The notes under the pieces are model-generated. The model was not told the DNA's origin. It saw nothing but the letters and a program-made list of their open reading frames with translations, and made no database searches. From NCBI GenBank assembly GCA_036478815.1, contig JAZGEP010000094.1, positions 1-14,525 of the forward strand: 14,525 bases of DNA, written 5' to 3'. The DNA is from DRLZ01 sp036478815. GTDB taxonomy: Bacteria; Pseudomonadota; Gammaproteobacteria; Methylococcales; DRLZ01. Position 1 is the stretch's first letter, and the number at the start of each line of letters is the position of its first letter. Shown in pieces: positions 1-7,425 of this stretch. Both the position numbers and the translations under genes were made by a program.

Positions 1-1505
1 ACCTGGGGGATAAGTGGCGGAAAAGGTTCAAATATTACTGGTAGCGGTACAGATGATGACGTACCTTCGGCAAGCAAAGTGAATGTGCCACTACCACCGT
101 TCGTTGTAGGATCTGAAAAAGGATAAGATTTTACGCCAACAAAAACAGTACCATTGCTTGAAATATCACATGCATCTGTACCGACGTAATTTTCAGATTT
201 GCAATCATAGTCATCAAGTAATGGAATCCCATCTAACTTGACATAGAGGTCAAAGTCTTTCGTCATATTTGATAATGTAATTTTAGTAGCACCTGTTACC
301 TTGTAGTAAAGCCACGAACTCTCAGCAATTTGAGCGGTAATCGGTTGGTTGATGTTTAGTTCTGTTGTATTAGGGTCTGGGGTAGGTTCAACGATAGGAT
401 TGCCCATAGCCAGAGCCGGTAGATTAACTGCAAACAGATGATAACTATCTGCATTGTGGATAACGATTTCGGGTTGATTGATCGCTAAAGATTCAGCGTC
501 CCTCCGCCTGTACACAAAGTCACCTGTACTTGCTACCAGATTAAAATGACTGGCTTCATGAAGAAGAATCCCAGGCTTGGATCGTTGACTAATCGTATTG
601 TCGTATGTCCAAAACAGTTCGCATAGGTGAATACGGTAAGGTTGACTTTTAAATACAAAAGCAACGAGACTATCTATATCCAAGCCTGGTTCCACAGGAT
701 TACAGGTGCAGTCAAATGTAACCTGTTGGTTGGCGAACACATCATGAATTCTGTTGAAATTGCTAGTAACAGTGTCATATCTGGTTACATCATACGCACC
801 AAACCAATGGATATACCGATCAGCATTCGACCGTTGTTGTTCTGGAGTCGAAGCCAATGCGTTAGCAGACTCTTCAGCAATTGTTTCCGCTAGGGTTAAT
901 GCTTCATCCAATGAGTTACGCTGTAAAGCAGTACACGAGGAAAACTCCGGGTCAATCTTTGCTCGTAGCTCAAACCTATCTATGTGCAGACGAGAGATGG
1001 TTGCTGAGGATTTTAGATTGATAAGATAAGTTCTATCTGAGCTAATAGATGCTGTGTTTACACTCGTTAGTTCGTCATCTGTCTTGACAATGGTTAACAT
1101 CGAATTAAACGATATTGTATAATCACCAGCGTCATAAACAGCATAGCCATCAGCAACATCCAGCTCCTGGGTGATGGTCTCATTGGCTTCCAGGGTTATA
1201 AAATCTTGCGCTTTCGGCTCACCGCGATTAACCAGCCTGCCAGTGTAAGAAATTTGCGTATCTCCTTGCCAAACCTCAAACATGTCGTAATTAAAACCAT
1301 TGTCAAAAGGCGTACCCCACTTTAAAACACGCACTGGTTGAGATGAGCTGTTGGTTAAGGTAAATATAATTGGCAAACCATCGGCGGATGCCGTTTCATT
1401 TGCACTGATTGTAACTGATAATACAGATGAGTCAGTGGTACTGGTTTGAGCGAAACTGGCTAGAGAACTAAACAAGAGTATTATTAACACAAATAGATGA
1501 AACAT
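1..1505 (-). CDS. Secreted M35-family metalloendopeptidase (deuterolysin/peptidyl-Lys type) with N-terminal prodomain and C-terminal PPC domain; 3' end outside window
   Basis: The frame is open from the ATG at 1505 to the window edge: 501 residues, no stop, so the C-terminus is missing. AAGGAG lies 6 nt before the ATG. Layout: signal peptide (about 1-19); beta-rich N-terminal domain (about 28-165, with WGTP at 63-66); M35 catalytic domain (about 170-365); PPC-like domain (about 385-480); then a Pro-rich stretch leaving the window. The zinc motif is HEASH at 316-320, and a T-G-D-x-x-Y motif puts Asp329 nine residues after the second His, as in the aspzincin family HExxH...GTxDxxYG. Cysteines at 191, 266, 268 and 295 fit the C...CxC...C disulfide pattern of M35 enzymes. 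The downstream run with ADS at 352-354 also resembles peptidyl-Lys endopeptidases. Expected role: extracellular protein digestion. Lys-x preference is inferred from family only. It lies 67 bp after the prodomain-like lipoprotein gene and is probably cotranscribed with it. Confidence 0.85.
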   Translation of the reverse strand, partial: MFHLFVLIILLFSSLASFAQTSTTDSSVLSVTISANETASADGLPIIFTLTNSSSQPVRVLKWGTPFDNGFNYDMFEVWQGDTQISYTGRLVNRGEPKAQDFITLEANETITQELDVADGYAVYDAGDYTISFNSMLTIVKTDDELTSVNTASISSDRTYLINLKSSATISRLHIDRFELRAKIDPEFSSCTALQRNSLDEALTLAETIAEESANALASTPEQQRSNADRYIHWFGAYDVTRYDTVTSNFNRIHDVFANQQVTFDCTCNPVEPGLDIDSLVAFVFKSQPYRIHLCELFWTYDNTISQRSKPGILLHEASHFNLVASTGDFVYRRRDAESLAINQPEIVIHNADSYHLFAVNLPALAMGNPIVEPTPDPNTTELNINQPITAQIAESSWLYYKVTGATKITLSNMTKDFDLYVKLDGIPLLDDYDCKSENYVGTDACDISSNGTVFVGVKSYPFSDPTTNGGSGTFTLLAEGTSSSVPLPVIFEPFPPLIPQ

Positions 1506-1572
1506 AAGTAACTCCTTGTTGAGATGGATTGTTATTGTTTAATACAGGAGTTATTTTATCTGCTTGAATTTA

Positions 1573-2115
1573 TTATTCAGTGATCTGAATCACTATTGTG
1601 TTGGATTCTGCTTTTAGCAGATTATCATTCGCACTTTCACTGCGTATGCTGAGATAGCGGGGATTCATTGTAATGGTGTATGTGCCAGGGCTTTTAATTG
1701 AATAGCCTTTGCTGATGTCAATTATTGTGGTTAAACTTTTTTCTGGATTAATTGATAAATAGTCACTGTTCTTTGGTACTCCACGTGTAATCATCCTCCC
1801 GATGTAAGGAACAACAACACCTTTTTTACTTACATGAAACAGATCAGTGCTGAACGTGCGCTCTAGTGGTGTACCCCAAATTAATATTTGCATTTGCTCC
1901 GGGCTGTGATTCATCAGTGTTGCCTTCACAAAAACAGGATCACCAAGCTTATATTCTGCTTGCGTTGTTTCAATATAAAAGCTGAAATCGGACATCGTAT
2001 TGCTTGCCGGGATAATTGCTGAATTCTGCTCTGTTTCATCTGTCCGCGAAGCACAAGCATTCATGTTTGTACAGAAAAGAACAACCAGAATAAAACTGAA
2101 TTTATTTTTTATCAC
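1573..2115 (-). CDS. Predicted lipoprotein homologous to the N-terminal prodomain of the adjacent M35 protease
   Basis: This gene encodes 180 residues. The start is GTG at 2115: GAGG lies 8 nt upstream, an in-frame TGA directly precedes it, and the ATG at 2121 is out of frame and soon stopped. Residues 1-20 form an export signal ending in M-N-A-C21. That is a weak lipobox (Met at -3), so lipidation is likely but not certain. Residues 43-180 form a single beta-rich domain with WGTP at 80-83. Residues 79-151 align without gaps to protease residues 62-134, with about 25 of 73 identical by hand count, sharing WGTP, GR..xRGxPK and GDYTI/GTYTI-type turns. There is no catalytic motif. Because the domain is a complete copy of the neighbour's prodomain, I infer a trans-acting inhibitor, chaperone or self-protection factor in the envelope. 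A plain domain duplication without function remains possible. It is first in a two-gene unit. Confidence 0.8.
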   Translation of the reverse strand: MIKNKFSFILVVLFCTNMNACASRTDETEQNSAIIPASNTMSDFSFYIETTQAEYKLGDPVFVKATLMNHSPEQMQILIWGTPLERTFSTDLFHVSKKGVVVPYIGRMITRGVPKNSDYLSINPEKSLTTIIDISKGYSIKSPGTYTITMNPRYLSIRSESANDNLLKAESNTIVIQITE

Positions 2116-2183
2116 GATTCATACCTCACCGTAGTGTTTGCTGTAGATTCATGAGAAAAGCCACATCAAAGCATCCGATTTAT

Positions 2184-2331
2184 TTCTACTTGGTTACATT
2201 AAAACAGGGATTACACAGAAAAATTTAATCATACAAGGGTGCGTTGTACGCACCAATCGGTGTGATTTACCCTTTTGCTATCACAATGGTGCATAAATCG
2301 CACCCTACATTAATAATCCAACAAAGTAGAA
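2184..2331 (-). mobile_element. MITE-like repeat, copy 1 (148 bp)
   Basis: The ends are imperfect 11-bp inverted repeats: TTCTACTTGGT at 2184-2194 and ACAAAGTAGAA at 2321-2331 (10 of 11 pair). The core (2237-2308) is itself palindromic: GGTGCGTTGTACGCACC at one side and a GGTGC/GCACC hairpin at the other, bounded by a CACCCTAC end. Read on the minus strand it aligns along nearly its full length with copy 2 at 3643-3785, including the terminal repeats. No transposase and no clear target duplication are visible. It fills much of the gap between the divergent lipoprotein and Crp/Fnr genes, ending about 69 bp before the lipoprotein start. IS family unknown. Confidence 0.65.
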
Positions 2332-2400
2332 TCAGCCATCTGATATTTCAGGATACTACGGATTGCATGCAAAACACCTCCGGTAAAAAAACACAAACTG

Positions 2401-2429
2401 TTACCACTCAGCCCGTTATTCGATATACT
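2401..2429 (+). promoter_or_regulatory. Putative sigma-70 promoter of the Crp/Fnr-type regulator gene
   Basis: TTACCA (2401-2406, four of six to TTGACA) and TATACT (2424-2429, five of six to TATAAT) are separated by an ideal 17 bp. It would give a leader of about 50 nt before the ATG at 2486. It lies just outside the MITE copy 1, so the promoter is not supplied by the repeat. Predicted by eye only. Confidence 0.45.
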
Positions 2430-2485
2430 CTGAATAAAGAGTACTCAAATACACCAATTTGATACCCAGAGGTAAGGTGTCATCA

Positions 2486-3181
2486 ATGAATCTGGAATTG
2501 ACAACGAAATTATTATCAGAAAACCCGCTGTTTTCCCAACTGGGAGAAGATGAACTGGCAGAGATTATTACTTTTTCCCGCACCAGGAGCGTTGATAAAG
2601 AACAGGTTATCTTTCACAAATGGGATGAGAGCGGGCAGTTATTTGTACTCCTCAAGGGTCGTATACAAATCTCAAGTGTGTCCGATACCGGAAAAGAAAT
2701 TATTTTAAATCTTGTTGAACCTGTCGAAATATTCGGTGAAATTTCATTGTTTGACGAAATGGAACGCACTGCAACGGCAATGACACTGGATGACAGTGAA
2801 CTACTTGTCATCAGCCGCCAGGATTTTATTCCATATCTGGAGAGAAATCCTCGCATTGCAATCAAGATGCTTGATGCCCTGAGCCAACTCCTCCGGCAGA
2901 CAAATATCTTGATCGAAGATGTACTGTTTCGAAATCTGGCAAATCGACTTGCAAAAAAAATCATCTCACTTGCAGGCGAACATGGCGAAGATTTATCTGA
3001 TGGAACTACCCGCATCAAACTGGCTCTTTCACATACCCAGCTTGGAAACATGATTAATTCATCCAGAGAAAGTGTTTGCAGACAGTTACGTGCCTGGGAA
3101 AATGAAGAAATTATCAGCATGGATCACGGGCATATTCTCGTTCGCAATTTCGACCACTTAAAACTTCTTTACAGTTCTTAA
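2486..3181 (+). CDS. Crp/Fnr-family transcriptional regulator
   Basis: The ATG at 2486 is chosen over the upstream in-frame TTG (2459) because AGAGGTAAGGTG lies directly before it, with AAGGTG 6 nt away. The product is 231 aa, the normal length for the family. Residues about 15-115 are a cyclic-nucleotide-binding-type beta barrel with a phosphate-binding-cassette-like run FGEISLF...RTA (83-96), including Glu85 and Arg94. A long dimerisation helix follows (about 118-160), then a winged helix with recognition segment S-H-T-Q-L-G...S-S-R-E-S-V (182-197). The N-terminal cysteine cluster of FNR is absent, so a 4Fe-4S oxygen sensor is unlikely. The retained Arg/Thr pair makes a cyclic-nucleotide effector possible but unproven. 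It is divergent from the lipoprotein-protease pair and flanked by inverted MITE copies, so it may control that pair or have arrived independently. Targets cannot be read from the sequence. Confidence 0.88.
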   Translation: MNLELTTKLLSENPLFSQLGEDELAEIITFSRTRSVDKEQVIFHKWDESGQLFVLLKGRIQISSVSDTGKEIILNLVEPVEIFGEISLFDEMERTATAMTLDDSELLVISRQDFIPYLERNPRIAIKMLDALSQLLRQTNILIEDVLFRNLANRLAKKIISLAGEHGEDLSDGTTRIKLALSHTQLGNMINSSRESVCRQLRAWENEEIISMDHGHILVRNFDHLKLLYSS

Positions 3182-3237
3182 TGATTATTTCGAGAACTAT
3201 CTGTAATCAACCATGATAATCCGGGGAAGGCAAAGGT

Positions 3238-3618
3238 ACGCTCGCTTCCCAAGTCGACGCTAAAAAATCAGTTGCTGACAAGGCAATACACGACCAGATT
3301 GTTGTGATGCTCTAAAACAAAAGTCTGAGCGCGAATAAGCGCTTAAACTTTATCCGTGGATTTGCGGGTGCAGTAGTCGTGAATTTAATCATCAGAACCT
3401 GCGCGAACTAACCGTGCATCATCGCGACCACAATCACGATAATAACCCTACCGATGGGTGTAACTGGGAATTATTGTGCTTATATTGTCACGATAACGAA
3501 CACGCGCGCTATGGCGAATATTCTGGAAACAGCGAATCCGGCCCTGGTCGTGAAGAAAAATTTGTGCTTACACAATCCTTTTGCTGGCCTTCAAGATTTA
3601 CTCAAGGATAAAGAGTAA
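3238..3618 (+). pseudogene. yajD: Decayed yajD-like HNH nuclease family gene
   Basis: Joining three frames restores a YajD-like protein. Frame one (3238-3305) gives an N-terminal piece ending in DQIV. A frameshift near 3305 leads into DALKQKSERE, then a TAA stop (3336-3338) where relatives carry a residue before ALK. The same frame continues with LYPWICG...REF, NLRELTVHHRDHNHDNNP and NWELLCLYCHD. A second frameshift just before 3571 leads to NPFAGLQDLLKDKE and TAA at 3616-3618. E. coli YajD carries closely matching YPWVCGRC, LRELTVHHIDHDH, NWELLCLYCHD and NPFADLK segments. The first metal-binding CxxC reads CGCS here, so one ligand is lost. The likely original start may be the ACG at 3238, preceded by GGGGAAGG, but that is speculative. 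It lies 56 bp after the Crp/Fnr gene and inside the MITE-bounded segment. Not expected to make a functional nuclease. Confidence 0.8.
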
Positions 3619-3642
3619 TAAGCAATCAGTTATGTTTTTTAA

Positions 3643-3785
3643 TTCTACTTTGTCAAATTAATAATGTAGGATGCGTTGTACGCACCGTTGCGATAGCAAC
3701 CGGGTAAACCAACGCCAATTGGTGCGTAAAACGCACCCTACAGAAATACTTTTATGTCATCCGCGTCTAATATAACAAAGTAAAA
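3643..3785 (+). mobile_element. MITE-like repeat, copy 2 (143 bp)
   Basis: Inverted ends TTCTACTTTGT (3643-3653) and ACAAAGTAAAA (3775-3785) pair at 10 of 11 positions. The core (3666-3741) has the same two small hairpins as copy 1: GATGCGTTGTACGCACC-type on the left and GGTGCGTAAAACGCACC on the right, closed by GTAGG and CCCTAC. It is the inverted counterpart of copy 1. The two share the ends, the GATAGCAA centre and the flanking arm. No coding capacity. The remaining bases up to the pgeF stop hold no feature I can recognise. Confidence 0.65.
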
Positions 3786-3865
3786 TATCAACTTCGGATT
3801 TTGTCAATGTCGGGGCAAAAATTCAGATTAGTACAATTCCCTTACGGTTATAGAATCGTCCTGCT

Positions 3866-4609
3866 TCACTCCTTCCATATCAACGAAGCCATACGTCCAG
3901 TTTGCCTACTTCGCCGGTAGGAGTAAAAGTGATCCTGATCATTGAAGGTACAATAACTACCACCATAGACATTGGCGACACCTGCAGAATGAAGGCGCAT
4001 GGTTGCAAGTAGATATAAGTCTGCAGACCACTTCCCTGCCCTGCTATTGATAAATGCACTTTTTGCATGACTAGAATCGCTCACAAAAACTGTCCTTACT
4101 TCCTCACCAACTTCAAACGCTTGCTGTGAAATCGCTGGCCCCAGCCAAGCTAATATTGGCTTGTTATGAAATGTCGCAACAGTTTTTTCAATAATACCAC
4201 TGAACAAGCCGCGCCACCCAGCATGAATAGCAGCTATTTGCTTGCCTTGCTCATCACACAGTAGAATCGGCAAACAATCTGCTGTGAGTACGACACAAAC
4301 CACACCTGTACTTTCCGTATAACTAGCATCCCCTATTGGTTCTTGTATTGATTTGTCAGTCTTGTCTGCATTGATAACCAGCGTAGAATGCTGTTGATTT
4401 AACCACAAAGGTTGTTGTTGCAAGCCCAGGACTGTGATCATGTGTTTGCGGTTCTGTTCAACATTACGTAGATCATCACCTACATGGGTTGCAAGATTAA
4501 ATGAGTCAAAAGGTTGCTGGCTAATTCCACCATACCGCAACGTAGTTCCTGCATGAACTCCAGCTGGCGCTGGCCAATCTGCCTTCATCCAATTGTCACA
4601 ATCAATCAT
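3866..4609 (-). CDS. pgeF: Multicopper/laccase-domain purine nucleoside phosphorylase, peptidoglycan editing factor PgeF (YfiH)
   Basis: The product is 247 aa, the usual length of the YfiH/PgeF family. The three metal-ligand positions of the family are present: His74 (in NQQHS), Cys112 (in TADCLPILLCD) and His129 (in HAGWRG). Family members cleave purine nucleosides such as adenosine and inosine. In E. coli YfiH prevents misincorporation of serine in place of alanine into peptidoglycan precursors. The ATG at 4609 overlaps the rluD stop by 4 bp (ATGA), so translation is probably coupled. The rluD-pgeF order is the standard arrangement in beta- and gammaproteobacteria. Cytoplasmic; no signal peptide. 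No convincing terminator is visible after its TGA. Confidence 0.93.
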   Translation of the reverse strand: MIDCDNWMKADWPAPAGVHAGTTLRYGGISQQPFDSFNLATHVGDDLRNVEQNRKHMITVLGLQQQPLWLNQQHSTLVINADKTDKSIQEPIGDASYTESTGVVCVVLTADCLPILLCDEQGKQIAAIHAGWRGLFSGIIEKTVATFHNKPILAWLGPAISQQAFEVGEEVRTVFVSDSSHAKSAFINSRAGKWSADLYLLATMRLHSAGVANVYGGSYCTFNDQDHFYSYRRSRQTGRMASLIWKE

Positions 4610-5541
4610 TGGTAACTGTCACGGATCACTGTGATTAACTGTTGCATGTCATCCGGCATTGGCACTTCCCAGCTTTGCTCTTGACCGGTTTCAGGGTGAA
4701 TCAACCCTAATTTTGCAGCGTGCAATGCTTGGCGTTTAAATTGATGAAGCGCTGCTGTCAGCTCTTCACTAGCTGCTTTAGGTATATGTAAACGCCCCCT
4801 GTACATAGGATCACCCACCAATGAGTATCCGACATGTGACAAATGAACTCGAATTTGATGGGTACGTCCAGTTTCCAGCATGACCCGCACTAAAGTGAAA
4901 TGTTTGAATTTTTCCAACACCCGGTAATGGGTAACCGCATCTTTGCCTCCATCACGCACAGCATAGCGTTTACGATCTGTGGGATGCCGACCTATGGGTT
5001 GATTAATCGTTGTACCAGAAATGATTTCACCATAGGCCAAGGCATGGTATTCACGATACACGGTTTTAGCCTGTAACTGACATACTAATGAATGGTGAGC
5101 TCGCAATGTGCGCGCAACCACCATTAGCCCAGATGTATCTTTATCAAGACGATGCACAATGCCGGCGCGTGGGATACCACTTAATGTTGAGTCGAAATAT
5201 AACAAACCATTTTGCAACGTTCCCTGCCAGTTACCAACAGCTGGATGGACGACCAAACCAGCCGCTTTATTGAGTACCAAAATATGTTGATCTTCATAAA
5301 CAATATCCAGTGCTATCTCTTCTGGTTCCACAATACCGGACGGTTCGAGTTCGGGGTTGACTCTGACCAGTTCACCACTGATAACCTTGTCTCTTGCACG
5401 CCAATTTGCCCCATCAACTGTAATTCTGCCATTTTCAATCCAGATTTTAAGTCGCGAACGTGAATACTCTGGAAACAGCTGTGCAAGGGCTTGGTCAAGA
5501 CGCTTTCCTGCCAACTCTTGTGGAATCTCTCTGGTAATCAT
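4606..5541 (-). CDS. rluD: 23S rRNA pseudouridine synthase RluD
   Basis: RluD isomerises uridines in helix 69 of 23S rRNA. The chosen start is the ATG at 5541 (311 aa), since the sequence from there matches the usual RluD N-terminus (RLDQALAQLFPEYSRSRLK) and GGAG lies 9 nt upstream. In-frame alternatives are ATG 5556 and TTG 5592. An S4 RNA-binding domain covers about residues 13-60. The RluA-type catalytic domain follows, with HRLDKDTSGL at 130-139 and Asp133 as the catalytic residue. Further family runs are GRTHQIRVHLSH and LVGDPMYRG. It is divergent from bamD, with only about 100 bp between the two starts, and overlaps pgeF downstream. Confidence 0.94.
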   Translation of the reverse strand: MITREIPQELAGKRLDQALAQLFPEYSRSRLKIWIENGRITVDGANWRARDKVISGELVRVNPELEPSGIVEPEEIALDIVYEDQHILVLNKAAGLVVHPAVGNWQGTLQNGLLYFDSTLSGIPRAGIVHRLDKDTSGLMVVARTLRAHHSLVCQLQAKTVYREYHALAYGEIISGTTINQPIGRHPTDRKRYAVRDGGKDAVTHYRVLEKFKHFTLVRVMLETGRTHQIRVHLSHVGYSLVGDPMYRGRLHIPKAASEELTAALHQFKRQALHAAKLGLIHPETGQEQSWEVPMPDDMQQLITVIRDSYQ

Positions 5542-5603
5542 TAAACTAGACTCCATTAATCTGTCTATCCGGTTTTGCGCCAGATTTTGCAACCATTATC
5601 AGG

Positions 5604-5609
5604 TATAAT
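5604..5609 (+). promoter_or_regulatory. Putative -10 element for bamD
   Basis: A perfect TATAAT stands in the rluD-bamD gap. No good -35 lies 16-18 bp upstream. A start point about 7 nt downstream would leave only a few bases before the GTG at 5622 but about 30 nt before the ATG at 5646, which supports the later bamD start. An ATTATC at 5595-5600 could serve as an opposing -10 for rluD, but it is weak. Confidence 0.35.
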
Positions 5610-5645
5610 CGCCATTTTGATGTGGCTCGGCGGAATCTATTAAGT

Positions 5646-6500
5646 ATGTTATATCGCATTGTTTTTATTGTCAGTCTATTGGTTATCGGGTTAATACCTT
5701 GTGGGCAGCTAGTCTATGCCGATACAGATGAGGATGAAGAAGAAATATCTGACACCGAACTGTCCGAAAAAGAAATTGCTAAAACTGCAGAACAATTATA
5801 CGAGGAAGCACGTGAATATCTGGGAGATGAACGCTATGCTAAAGCCATAGAAGCCTACCAGAATTTACAAATTCGTTATCCGTTCAGTCGCTTTTCAATC
5901 CAGGCGCAACTTGATCTTGGCTTGGCGCATTTAAAAAATGGTGAACCTGACGCATCTCTTGTCACCTTGGAGCGTTTCATCAAGATGCAACCCTCCCACC
6001 CGAACATTGATTACGCATATTATATGCGCGGCCTCGTCAATTTTGATCGTTCTACTGGTTTACTACAACGTTTTATTCCAACAGATGGTACACAGCGTGA
6101 TATCCAATCATTAACTGAAGCCCATGACAACTTTACTCAATTACTGGAAAAATATCCAGACACCAAGTATCGAGATGATTCAGAACAACGGATGATCGCT
6201 TTACGCAATCAGCTGGCAAAGCATGAGATCCATGTCGCACGCTATTATATGAAGCGTAAAGCCTATGTTGCAGCAGTCAAACGCGCCGTATCTGTCGTTG
6301 AAAATTATTCCCGAACCACCTCTGTGCCAGACGCGTTGAATATTCTTGAAAAATCCTATACTAAACTCAACTTACCTGCGTTATCTGATGATATCAAACG
6401 GGTTTATGCAATGAATTATCCTAATGGTGTACCTGAGGACACTGTCAAAAAGACCATTGCTGAAAACATCTGGAATTTCCTTGGACTTGACGAAGATTAA
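5646..6500 (+). CDS. bamD: Outer-membrane protein assembly factor BamD (ComL)
   Basis: The product (284 aa from this start) is the TPR-repeat component of the beta-barrel assembly machine, on the periplasmic side of the outer membrane. Characteristic runs are YEEAREYL, AIEAYQNLQIRYPFSRFS, HPNIDYAYYMRGLVNFD, LLQRFIPTD, and HVARYYMKRKAYVAAVKR. The ATG at 5646 is preferred over GTG 5622 because GGCGGA sits about 11 nt before it and because of the TATAAT at 5604. An N-terminal hydrophobic segment ends at L-I-P-C (Cys19 from this start). Pro directly before Cys is an unusual lipobox, and a signal peptidase I site after VYA is also possible. An acidic run (DEDEEE) follows. The sugar kinase gene starts 34 bp downstream. 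Confidence 0.92.
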   Translation: MLYRIVFIVSLLVIGLIPCGQLVYADTDEDEEEISDTELSEKEIAKTAEQLYEEAREYLGDERYAKAIEAYQNLQIRYPFSRFSIQAQLDLGLAHLKNGEPDASLVTLERFIKMQPSHPNIDYAYYMRGLVNFDRSTGLLQRFIPTDGTQRDIQSLTEAHDNFTQLLEKYPDTKYRDDSEQRMIALRNQLAKHEIHVARYYMKRKAYVAAVKRAVSVVENYSRTTSVPDALNILEKSYTKLNLPALSDDIKRVYAMNYPNGVPEDTVKKTIAENIWNFLGLDED

Positions 6501-6534
6501 TAGACAGCTTACTGCATTTTGAAAATCACTAATT

Positions 6535-7425
6535 ATGGAAATTATTTGTGTTGGCTATGCATGTTATGACCTGATTTTTCAAGTACCACACCATCCAGCG
6601 GAAGATGAAAAGCTCAGCAGTTCTGCACATTTTGCCTGTGGTGGCGGCCCGGCAGCCAATGCTGCGGTTGCGATTGCTCGTCTTGGCCTAACAACGGAAT
6701 TTATTGGTTATCTAGGCAATGACTTGTATGGCGACAGTCATTTAGCTGAGCTACAATCAGCAGGCGTTAACACCCAACAAATTCAGCGCGGTTCGATTGC
6801 AACACCGGTTGCTTCGTTGATAGTTAAACCGAATGGTACGCGCACTGTGGTCAATTACACAGAAGCATCGACCATTCTGCCCGCAGATCACGCCGCACTC
6901 AATTCAAACCGTCCACCCTCAGTGTTATTAGTGGATGGGCATCAGCCAAATATTTCAGCACATTTGATCAAACAAGCCAAACAACTTGATATACCATCAA
7001 TTCTTGACGCAGGTTCACTGCATGCTGGCACACAACAATTGATGTCTGAAGTTGACTATCTGGCCGCATCTGAAAAATTCGCTCGGCAACTCACTAATGA
7101 GAATGATCCACATCAAGCATTACAACAAATGCGCTCGCTAGCAGACAATGTAATCATCACACTCGGAGAACGCGGCCTGATATGGGCACAAGGTAATAGC
7201 TCAGGCGCCCTACCTGCCTTTGCTGTTCAAGCAATTGATAGTACTGGTGCCGGGGATGCTTTTCATGGTGGGCTGGCTGCGGCACTGGCATCGCAGCAAC
7301 CTTGGGAAGTTGCATTGATTTATGCTAGCGCAGTGGCAGCATTGTGTTGTACTAAAGTGGGTGCCAGACCGGGAATGCCTACGCATGCTGAAGTTGCTGA
7401 ATTTTTGAAACAATCACATCCATAA
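6535..7425 (+). CDS. PfkB/ribokinase-family carbohydrate kinase, substrate unknown
   Basis: The 296-aa length is typical. Both PfkB signatures are present: the N-terminal glycine-rich segment CGGGPAANAAVAIARLG (35-51), and the C-terminal DSTGAGDAFHGG (235-246) with catalytic-base Asp241 and the anion-hole GAG. It would transfer the gamma-phosphate of ATP to a sugar or related alcohol in the cytoplasm. The GGGPAAxAA pattern and the C-terminal end, VAALCCTKVGARPGMP, recall the YihV-like branch (sulfofructose kinase relatives), but this does not fix the substrate. The gene follows bamD by 34 bp and may be read through from it. The Shine-Dalgarno is poor (only a GAAAA run 9 nt upstream). The stop codon abuts the groEL terminator hairpin. 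Confidence 0.85.
   Translation: MEIICVGYACYDLIFQVPHHPAEDEKLSSSAHFACGGGPAANAAVAIARLGLTTEFIGYLGNDLYGDSHLAELQSAGVNTQQIQRGSIATPVASLIVKPNGTRTVVNYTEASTILPADHAALNSNRPPSVLLVDGHQPNISAHLIKQAKQLDIPSILDAGSLHAGTQQLMSEVDYLAASEKFARQLTNENDPHQALQQMRSLADNVIITLGERGLIWAQGNSSGALPAFAVQAIDSTGAGDAFHGGLAAALASQQPWEVALIYASAVAALCCTKVGARPGMPTHAEVAEFLKQSHP

Noticed and set aside
627..1029. Plus-strand open frames inside the protease region
   Set aside because: They lie antisense to the continuous M35 reading frame, which carries the catalytic motifs.
2244..2462. Small plus-strand open frame over the first MITE
   Set aside because: It reads through palindromic repeat sequence, lacks a ribosome site and resembles no protein family.
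2459..2486. TTGAT ... ATCAA pair before the Crp/Fnr start, like an FNR box
   Set aside because: The half-sites are 18 bp apart instead of 4, so this is not an FNR-type site.
2237..3741. The GGTGCGT repeats as a CRISPR array
   Set aside because: Only two inverted copies 1.4 kb apart with genes between; no regular repeat-spacer pattern and no cas genes.
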